Source of the DNA: DASUXY01 sp035301985
GTDB lineage: Bacteria; Bacillota; Bacilli; Bacillales; Amphibacillaceae
NCBI GenBank assembly: GCA_035301985.1
Contig: DATGTE010000042.1
Coordinates: forward strand, 1 to 30,374
Length of the DNA stretch: 30,374 nucleotides
Reading direction: 5' to 3'
A program made the position numbers and the translations under genes. Position 1 is the stretch's first letter; each line of letters starts with the position of its first letter. This document shows positions 25,862-30,374 of the stretch, piece after piece. The notes below the pieces were generated by a model. That model was given only the letters and a program-made list of their open reading frames with translations. It did not search any database and had not been told where the DNA came from.

Positions 25862-26080
25862 TTAAACCACCATTCTTTCTGTCTTGATCACGGGAACAAG
25901 TGCTAACATGTTGCAGTACTTAAATGTACGAACGGATCTACGGAGATAACAGTATGCTTGGAAATAAGCTCCATTTATTTTAATCGCTCTGATTCTTCTT
26001 TTGGTAATGTGTCCGTCATTCGTCATGTAAATCATATCCATTAAGTTGTTATACTTCATACATTTAATCAACTCGTTACG
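25862..26080 (-). CDS. Small WYL-like domain protein
   Basis: A 72-residue protein whose core (MIYMTNDGHITKRRIRAIKI, then AYCYLRRSVRTFKYCNML) resembles the beta-strand core of WYL-type domains found as short stand-alone proteins near YolD in Bacillaceae. WYL domains sense ligands, often nucleic acids, but this one lacks a DNA-binding domain. The start is GTG with AGGAGGAG seven bases upstream; an earlier in-frame ATG at 26146 lies upstream of the promoter and is rejected. It is first in a two-gene LexA-controlled unit. Confidence 0.72.
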   Translation of the reverse strand, partial: RNELIKCMKYNNLMDMIYMTNDGHITKRRIRAIKINGAYFQAYCYLRRSVRTFKYCNMLALVPVIKTERMVV

Positions 26081-26107
26081 CACGTATGTTCTCCTCCTGT
26101 TAGTTAT

Positions 26108-26136
26108 ATTATAGAGAACATCTGTTCCTATTTCAA
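26108..26136 (-). promoter_or_regulatory. SOS promoter with LexA (DinR) box
   Basis: On the minus strand TTGAAA (26131-26136) and TATAAT (26108-26113) are 17 bases apart, a near-consensus sigma-A promoter. The spacer contains GAACAGATGTTC (26116-26127), matching the Bacillus LexA core GAAC-N4-GTTC. DNA damage should induce the WYL-like/YolD-like pair. Confidence 0.85.
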
Positions 26137-26144
26137 GTGGTGAC

Positions 26145-26252
26145 ATGGAACCAATGATTGGATTTTGGATTCCAATTGAAGAAAAACAGAGCTTAAAATT
26201 ATTTAACGGAAGTTCAGGTTTCCCTAAGCATTATATAGGGAATAGAATGTAG
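26145..26252 (+). CDS. Possible 35-residue peptide or gene remnant
   Basis: A short frame starting ATGGAACCAATG with only GGTG just upstream. It begins MEPMIGFWIPIEEKQ and looks protein-like (GFWIPIEEK, FPKHYIGN) but matches nothing I recognise. It begins just behind the divergent SOS promoter. It may be the 5' remnant of a longer gene. Confidence 0.25.
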   Translation: MEPMIGFWIPIEEKQSLKLFNGSSGFPKHYIGNRM

Positions 26253-26368
26253 GGGTATATTCAATCAATTGCAGGTAGATGTTTTAGAAAAAGGTGTTCA
26301 TAAACAGTAAAAACGTTAATGATGATTCATGTGAAACCAAGAGTGTCTTAAAGTCAGAAGGATTTCAC

Positions 26369-26806
26369 ATGTCAATTGCGACAAAAGTTTTCGGTGCTCG
26401 GTCTGAACGTCGTCAATTGAAAAGCGACATATCAAACGTTAACGGCTCTACGGTAGGCTACAAAATGAACGGAGATCACTTCATGAAGAGTTTTACTAGA
26501 ATCAATGCTTTAAGGGAGTGCGGAAATAATGGAGAACATGGAGACGGGAAGGTATGGGGGAATCGTGATATTCACTTGAGTGTTTCTTCTCGAAAACAAT
26601 ACGAAGAAGTCGACAATGTTGAGTCCGTATCAGTAGAAATATTCAACCAGACCGACTTCATTCATGTCAACCGAGAACACGCCGCGCATTGCAATGAATA
26701 TTTTGAATTACGATGTATGTACGAAATAAAAAACACACTTCCTTCGGTAAGTTATTACGTCAGGAAGTGTGCTGATTCCATTCAATATCTTTGTTATAAA
26801 CGATAG
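26369..26806 (+). CDS. Hypothetical protein, doubtful
   Basis: A 145-residue frame (MSIATKVFGARSERR) with a good ribosome site, AGAAGG seven bases before the ATG. The composition is mixed and charged, with no membrane segment, motif or family I recognise. Its last 25 codons overlap a hairpin that looks like a minus-strand terminator, which argues against an intact gene ending here. An upstream GTG at 26294 would add 25 residues but has no ribosome site. It may be a decayed accessory gene. Confidence 0.3.
   Translation: MSIATKVFGARSERRQLKSDISNVNGSTVGYKMNGDHFMKSFTRINALRECGNNGEHGDGKVWGNRDIHLSVSSRKQYEEVDNVESVSVEIFNQTDFIHVNREHAAHCNEYFELRCMYEIKNTLPSVSYYVRKCADSIQYLCYKR
26724..26771 (-). terminator. 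Minus-strand terminator without an upstream gene
   Basis: AGGAAGTGTG and CACACTTCCT form a ten-base-pair perfect stem (26734-26743, 26762-26771); on the minus strand it is followed by TTTTTTATTT. No minus-strand gene lies upstream between 26772 and 27600, so it may mark a lost gene or an unseen small RNA. Confidence 0.65.
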
Positions 26807-27004
26807 CCATTTTTATGTATGGAGACGGTGGGATACTATTCTTCTATAAAATGAATGTTTTATTAGATGTACAAACGTTATAATATCAATGCTTTGGATG
26901 ACTTTTAAACAAAAACAATAAAACAATTGTTTTACTCAAACAGTATCATTTTTAGTATCATGAACTGGTGTATTTTTCACCAAGTGGATTACCTAAAATA
27001 AACG
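26807..27004. other. AT-rich gap with palindromes
   Basis: No gene is visible. It holds a perfect 16-bp palindrome, TAAAACAATTGTTTTA (26919-26934), and a small hairpin (ACTGGTG with CACCAAGT) just before repeat copy B. Either could be a regulator site. Confidence 0.4.
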
Positions 27005-27100
27005 TATATTTTAACCTTATTTGCACACACTAATAAAGAGTTAGTCCTCCCTACACCAAGATCTACATAGTCACCCCCTCGCAATGAGGGGGACTTTTTT
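27005..27100 (+). repeat. Terminator-ended repeat element, copy B
   Basis: Begins with TATATT then TTATTTGCACA and CTAATAA, and ends in CCCCCTC-N5-GAGGGGG followed by ACTTTTTT. Closely matches copy C at the start, end and total length (about 95 bases) but is diverged in the middle. A strong intrinsic terminator suggests a small transcript. Confidence 0.6.
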
Positions 27101-27147
27101 ATTAAAACAGGATCATATGCTCACAAAAAATTTCAATAAAAATCAAA

Positions 27148-27170
27148 GCGACGTTTGAAGAAAACGTCGC
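27148..27170. other. Perfect hairpin between copies B and C
   Basis: GCGACGTTT and AAACGTCGC form a nine-base-pair stem with a five-base loop. On the minus strand it is followed by TTTGATTTTTATT, a weak terminator at best. Confidence 0.45.
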
Positions 27171-27273
27171 AAAATGCAGAGAGGGAGAAGAGTGATATCA
27201 CCCATTTAAATATTTTATGACCCATCCGCGGAAAATATTCAATATTTCACCTCTGCTACTTGTTGTAACTATG

Positions 27274-27368
27274 TATATTTAATGCTTATTTGCACATAAC
27301 TAATAATGAGCTTACTCTTCACACACTTGACGTCCAAAATTACCCCCTCATTACGAGGGGGGTTTTTT
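27274..27368 (+). repeat. Terminator-ended repeat element, copy C
   Basis: Begins with TATATT then TTATTTGCACA and CTAATAATGAG, and ends in a CCCCCTC/GAGGGG stem with six T residues. It lies 269 bases after copy B in the same orientation. A 85-codon frame covering it has no ribosome site and is not accepted. Confidence 0.6.
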
Positions 27369-27406
27369 ATGTTAAAGTATCCAATAAAAATAAGGGGCTA
27401 TTACAA

Positions 27407-27490
27407 GGAAGAGAATACCTAATAAGCGACCGCCACACAGAACGTTTATACGGGTTGCCTTACCATACGCTTATTAGGATTACTCTTTCC
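27407..27490. repeat. Long imperfect inverted repeat
   Basis: The left arm (27407-27428) and right arm (27468-27490) share CCTAATAAGCG exactly and GGAA-GAG with small differences, over about 22 bases, with a 39-base loop. It could be a small palindromic element or a remnant end. Confidence 0.5.
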
Positions 27491-27515
27491 GTTTCATTAT
27501 ATTATTTTCATTCAA

Positions 27516-27605
27516 AAGTGTTCATTATGCGGAGTGTGCACAGATGACGGTGCTGTAAAGGATGGTAAAGTGATCTGGCATAATTGTTTGGATAAAGAGA
27601 AATAA
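27516..27605 (+). pseudogene. C-terminal remnant of a zinc-ribbon-like protein
   Basis: The last 29 codons before a stop read KCSLCGVCTDDGAVKDG and KVIWHNCLDKEK, with a C-x2-C and H-x-C pattern like small zinc-binding phage or plasmid proteins. The frame continues upstream without any start codon or ribosome site, so only a remnant seems left. Confidence 0.35.
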
Positions 27606-27629
27606 AAAGAGCGGTTTACATGCCGCTCT
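27603..27629 (-). terminator. Terminator of the three-gene unknown operon
   Basis: AGAGCGG and CCGCTCT pair around an eight-base loop, and the minus strand continues into TTTTTATTT. It lies 38 bases after the stop of the 195-residue membrane protein. Confidence 0.88.
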
Positions 27630-27666
27630 GATAATTTGATAACATGACCTTACATGTCGTGCACCA

Positions 27667-28254
27667 TTAACTTTTTTGTGCTGTAATTGTACTTACCAGT
27701 TTTCCTTCAAACTTTCCATCGCTTACCTGAACAGTTAACTCATATGATCCATGTTTTTTTGCGACAATATAAAAACGATAATGAATATATCTATTATTTT
27801 TAAAATCTACTAAAGGGTTTGTTAAAATATATTCATAATTATCTGCAAACCTCTTCCCATGTTGAATCTGATTAGAAATTTTTATTTCGAATTCCTCATT
27901 GGTTAATAATTTTACCTGTGGAACATTGTCTATGGGAATAGAACTGGTAACATATAAATCGATTTCACTTTCTTTATTAGCATAAATTACACTTTTTGGA
28001 AAAAGACTTATTTGCAAAGTGTTAGTGTTATGGCTTTTCAAAATCGTCAATGTTGAAATTTTGTGATTGGCTTCTTGAAGCTCAAAGTTTATCTTTTCAT
28101 TTTTACTAATATAAAGTTCTAAAATAAAAAACAAGATAATTAATGCTGATAACCAATAAAAATATAATCGATTCTTATATCCATCGGCTAGTAGTGTTCC
28201 CGCGATCAACAAGAGGAATTGAACAAAAATTCTAAAAGCCCTGTTCAATAGCAT
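27667..28254 (-). CDS. Unknown two-helix membrane protein with a C-terminal beta-rich domain
   Basis: A 195-residue protein I do not recognise. Two hydrophobic helices lie at about residues 8-24 and 31-48, separated by a tight loop (ADGYKNR). A short helix follows, then about 120 residues predicted as an Ig-like beta sandwich (FPKSVIYANKESEIDLYV, then HGSYELTVQVSDG near the end). The two-helix plus beta-domain layout recalls some membrane effectors of bacterial immunity (for example Cap15-type) but also ordinary envelope proteins; this is only an architectural resemblance. The ATG at 28254 has AAGGAT before it and lies inside the preceding gene, overlapping it by 23 bases. Last gene of a three-gene operon, strongly AT-rich. 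Confidence 0.75.
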   Translation of the reverse strand: MLLNRAFRIFVQFLLLIAGTLLADGYKNRLYFYWLSALIILFFILELYISKNEKINFELQEANHKISTLTILKSHNTNTLQISLFPKSVIYANKESEIDLYVTSSIPIDNVPQVKLLTNEEFEIKISNQIQHGKRFADNYEYILTNPLVDFKNNRYIHYRFYIVAKKHGSYELTVQVSDGKFEGKLVSTITAQKS

Positions 28255-28858
28255 CCAATATCCTTTTTGTAAACTTAATTAAAAAGCCTTCATCACTATT
28301 ATCTATAGTGATTTTCCCTTTTTTAGTTATGCTTAGAAATTGTTTATCGACTAAGAGGGTAAGCCTATCAATTGTATAAGCATTTGCTATTTCATAAAAT
28401 TCACCATCACTAACAAAGTCTTTATCAAACAATTCATCATCATTATTCGTATATTCGATTTTCTTAACAGTACCTGATAATGACCTATATAAGTTAATAA
28501 TAATACTATTATCTATATACGCTGCTTTTAACTTTGCATTAGTCTTATTATTTATATAATCTAACACTTCATTTTTATATTTTTCATTCAAGTGTTCAAT
28601 CAATGCATAGTTATTACTTAGTAAAAAAAAGAAATTTATTAAGGAGGAATAAGCGTAATTATATTGCTTCCCTAATTTTTTGGTACCAATTTGATATTCA
28701 TCGTTAACATTAAACACAGCATGAAATAAATCATTATCAAATTTATTAAAATGAAAAAGTGAAGCGTCTTCTTCCTTTTTCAAGAAGTTAACCTTATTCC
28801 TTGACAATGCCTTTAACTTTTTTGAGTTGTCCACCTTTATTAAGGAAAACTTCACCAC
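28232..28858 (-). CDS. Unknown 208-residue protein
   Basis: A 208-residue, Lys/Asn/Asp-rich soluble protein with no signal peptide, membrane helix or motif I recognise. The start is GTG with AAAGGAGG five bases upstream; the adjacent second GTG (28855) would place it at eight bases and is equally possible. The C-terminus looks like a helical or winged-helix module (AYTIDRLTLLVDKQFLSITKKGK). Codon use is extremely AT-rich, unlike the backbone genes to the left. It follows the 258-residue gene by 26 bases and overlaps the membrane-protein gene, so the three act together. Confidence 0.72.
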   Translation of the reverse strand: MVKFSLIKVDNSKKLKALSRNKVNFLKKEEDASLFHFNKFDNDLFHAVFNVNDEYQIGTKKLGKQYNYAYSSLINFFFLLSNNYALIEHLNEKYKNEVLDYINNKTNAKLKAAYIDNSIIINLYRSLSGTVKKIEYTNNDDELFDKDFVSDGEFYEIANAYTIDRLTLLVDKQFLSITKKGKITIDNSDEGFLIKFTKRILDAIEQGF

Positions 28859-28884
28859 TTAAACCTCCTTTTGTATTATGTATA

Positions 28885-29661
28885 CTATATATCCTTTAAC
28901 GCATTCATTAAAAATACAGTAAAATTATCAATCGAATATGAACCTAGTTCATTTGCCTCAAAATAAGCTCTATGACCATTATTATAAAGGTTTATTGTTA
29001 TATTTTCCGGGCACCCATCTTTTGATAATGGAAGCTGTAATTTAATATGTGATATTTTTCCGTGCTCCCTATAAGTTTCATCAACTTCTGATGGATGTAC
29101 ATCATTTGCTGAGTCAATTTCATATGAAACCTTAGTCGTTTTATCCCCATCTTTATCCACTCGGTCAATTTTAGCTGCTGACCATTCATATAAATCATTG
29201 TCCATAATTTTCCTTAAAAGAACATCATCGATTTTTAAAAAGGATGCCTCAAACCCTAAACTTTCAACTAGAGCTTTAACTTTTCCTCTTACTTTTTCTT
29301 CAGTGCTATTTTCAAAACGTAATATTAAGTAACTTTCTTCTGTTATTATAATACGTGCTTTAGAATAAAATGTAAACTGTTTTTCATTTGTAGTAATATT
29401 ATCTTCATCAAAGGTTGTGTCAAAATAATTTCCTAGGTTTATTAAATCCATTCCGTAAGCTTCAAGTACTTTTAAGTCTTCCCTAATTGTTATTTCAGGA
29501 TTTAAAAAACCTTGCCCTGTAATTCTTCCATCTTCTCCGATTGTAGCTACTTTTTTTGACATTGAATCCTTAACTTTCTCTAATAACAATTTACCATTTG
29601 AACTATAGAATAAATCAAGTTGTTCAGCCGTATTTAATTTATAAATAGTGATTGACGCCAT
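28885..29661 (-). CDS. Unknown 258-residue protein, first gene of the operon
   Basis: A 258-residue soluble alpha/beta protein with no recognised family. It begins MASITIYKLNTAEQLDLFYSS and contains a segment repeated in style by the last third (ISHIKLQLPLSKDG, ITINLYNNGHRAYFEA), suggesting a beta-sheet-rich C-terminal domain. No nuclease, ATPase or nucleotidyltransferase motif (such as GS-x-D-x-D or Walker A) is visible. The ATG has AAAGGGGG six bases upstream. It heads the three-gene operon. The AT-rich composition and neighbourhood of remnants and a phage-like amidase suggest horizontal acquisition. Confidence 0.75.
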   Translation of the reverse strand: MASITIYKLNTAEQLDLFYSSNGKLLLEKVKDSMSKKVATIGEDGRITGQGFLNPEITIREDLKVLEAYGMDLINLGNYFDTTFDEDNITTNEKQFTFYSKARIIITEESYLILRFENSTEEKVRGKVKALVESLGFEASFLKIDDVLLRKIMDNDLYEWSAAKIDRVDKDGDKTTKVSYEIDSANDVHPSEVDETYREHGKISHIKLQLPLSKDGCPENITINLYNNGHRAYFEANELGSYSIDNFTVFLMNALKDI

Positions 29662-29752
29662 TCTAATCCCCCTTTAAATTAGTTATTCGACAAAAAGGAG
29701 AGTTTCCCTTTTTGTTTTTACAGTCTTCGCAACCATTTCATAAATTTGTAAT

Positions 29753-29780
29753 AAAAAGAGGGCTCAGTTGCCCTCTTTTT
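29753..29780. terminator. Terminator of the amidase gene
   Basis: AAAAAGAGGGC and GCCCTCTTTTT form a perfect 11-bp stem with a six-base loop, seven bases after the amidase stop. It is symmetric, so it can also work in the other direction. A second hairpin (AAAAGG with CCTTTT, about 29692-29715) lies in the leader of the unknown operon. Confidence 0.9.
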
Positions 29781-29786
29781 ATTCCC

Positions 29787-30374
29787 TTATTTCACTCTAA
29801 CCTTCTGACCAACCTGCAATCGATTCGGATCAATGCCGGGATTTAACTGCTTTAATTTTGTTACAGTCGTATTGTACTTCTGAGCAATCCCCCACAGTGT
29901 ATCACCTTTTTGGACTGTGTGATACGTTGCAGTGGATCCACTCACTACAATCTCTTGTCCAATTTGTAAACGATCAGGATTAATGCCAGGGTTCAACTCT
30001 TTAAGCTTAGAAACAGTCGTTCCATATTGTTGGGCAATGCTCCAAAGAGTATCTCCCCTCTTCACTACGTGAACCTTCTTAGAACCTCCATTGGACCCAC
30101 CACTTTTCTTTTTCAAACCAAAGTGTTTCGCAATGCCTTCTGCATGCCCATCGGCGATTTTATTTAAGAATGAATTTGACTTGAGCTTATCAGCATCACT
30201 TTTAGTATCAATAAAACCATTCTCTGTTAAAATAGCTGGCATATTTGATTGTCGTAATACTGCAAAGTTCGCTTTCTTTTTACCGCGGTTTCTCCAACCT
30301 GTTTTACTAACAACCGCTTTATTAATTTCATTTTGAATTTTACCTGCTGTTGATGTGGAACCTAATGAACTGTG
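29787..30374 (-). CDS. N-acetylmuramoyl-L-alanine amidase with two LysM domains (partial)
   Basis: The last 195 residues of a wall amidase; the 5' end lies beyond the window, since the frame stays open to its last base. The visible part starts inside the Amidase_3 domain (HSSLGSTSTAGKI). It keeps RNRGKKKANFAVLRQSN and the segment MPAILTENGFID, whose Glu is the second catalytic residue of this zinc amidase family. A short Ser/Gly linker is followed by two LysM repeats (about the last 90 residues, each with KRGDTLW or QKGDTLW and NPGI) that bind peptidoglycan. An internal ATG at 30242 is not the real start. CwlC-like mother-cell or phage endolysin roles are both possible; the zinc-ligand half is outside. 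Confidence 0.9.
   Translation of the reverse strand, partial: HSSLGSTSTAGKIQNEINKAVVSKTGWRNRGKKKANFAVLRQSNMPAILTENGFIDTKSDADKLKSNSFLNKIADGHAEGIAKHFGLKKKSGGSNGGSKKVHVVKRGDTLWSIAQQYGTTVSKLKELNPGINPDRLQIGQEIVVSGSTATYHTVQKGDTLWGIAQKYNTTVTKLKQLNPGIDPNRLQVGQKVRVK

Noticed and set aside
27290..27547. An 85-residue reading frame
   Set aside because: It has no ribosome site and runs through the terminator of repeat copy C and the long inverted repeat.
27667..28254. Calling the three-gene unknown operon a CBASS system because the membrane protein looks like Cap15
   Set aside because: No cyclic-nucleotide synthase motif is present in the neighbouring genes, and the resemblance is only in overall layout.
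29787..30075. The repeated DNA in the amidase 3' end as a mobile or satellite repeat
   Set aside because: It encodes two LysM domains; the similarity is explained by the protein repeat.

Overview
The window is chromosomal DNA from a low-GC, Gram-positive spore-former-type bacterium, most likely a member of the Bacillaceae. The evidence is a fadN-fadA-fadE beta-oxidation operon behind a FadR box, a csoR-copA-copZ copper operon, a znuACB-zur zinc operon behind Zur boxes, CwlO-type wall endopeptidases behind WalR-like boxes, a LexA/DinR box of the Bacillus type (GAAC-N4-GTTC), GGAGG ribosome sites and frequent TTG/GTG starts. I cannot name the genus from the sequence alone. No rRNA, tRNA or CRISPR array is visible.

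Positions 1 to about 22450 look like stable backbone. From left to right they hold a radical SAM/SPASM protein (+); fadN-fadA-fadE (-), transcribed from a promoter next to a perfect FadR operator; argS (-); csoR-copA-copZ (-), copper sensing, efflux and chaperone; divergently, znuA-znuC-znuB-zur-crcB1-crcB2 (+), in which the zinc importer, its own repressor and a two-subunit fluoride channel form one tightly packed transcription unit; a tandem pair of secreted NlpC/P60 endopeptidases (-), each with its own WalR-like promoter; a FUSC/aromatic-acid-exporter-type membrane protein (+); and a luciferase-like flavin monooxygenase (-). Most convergent gene pairs are separated by clear bidirectional terminators.

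Positions 22450 to 30374 look accessory: long non-coding gaps, AT-rich genes, repeats and gene remnants. They hold a well-structured small-RNA candidate; three copies of a roughly 90-nt element that ends in an intrinsic terminator; a PadR regulator plus chromate transporter pair whose regulator seems to start at CTG; a GC-richer stem-loop repeat; a LexA-controlled WYL-like/YolD-like gene pair without the Y-family polymerase that often goes with YolD; remnants; an AT-rich operon of three unrecognised proteins, the last a two-helix membrane protein with a beta-rich domain; and the 3' end of a LysM-bearing N-acetylmuramoyl-L-alanine amidase that runs off the right edge.

The items I would look at first are the three-gene unknown operon (27667-29661), the structured RNA at about 22950-23068, the three-copy terminator-ended element, and the tandem wall hydrolases with a near-identical internal tract suggesting recent gene conversion. 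Functional links in the accessory part are inference; I did not recognise the three-gene operon as any described defence system.
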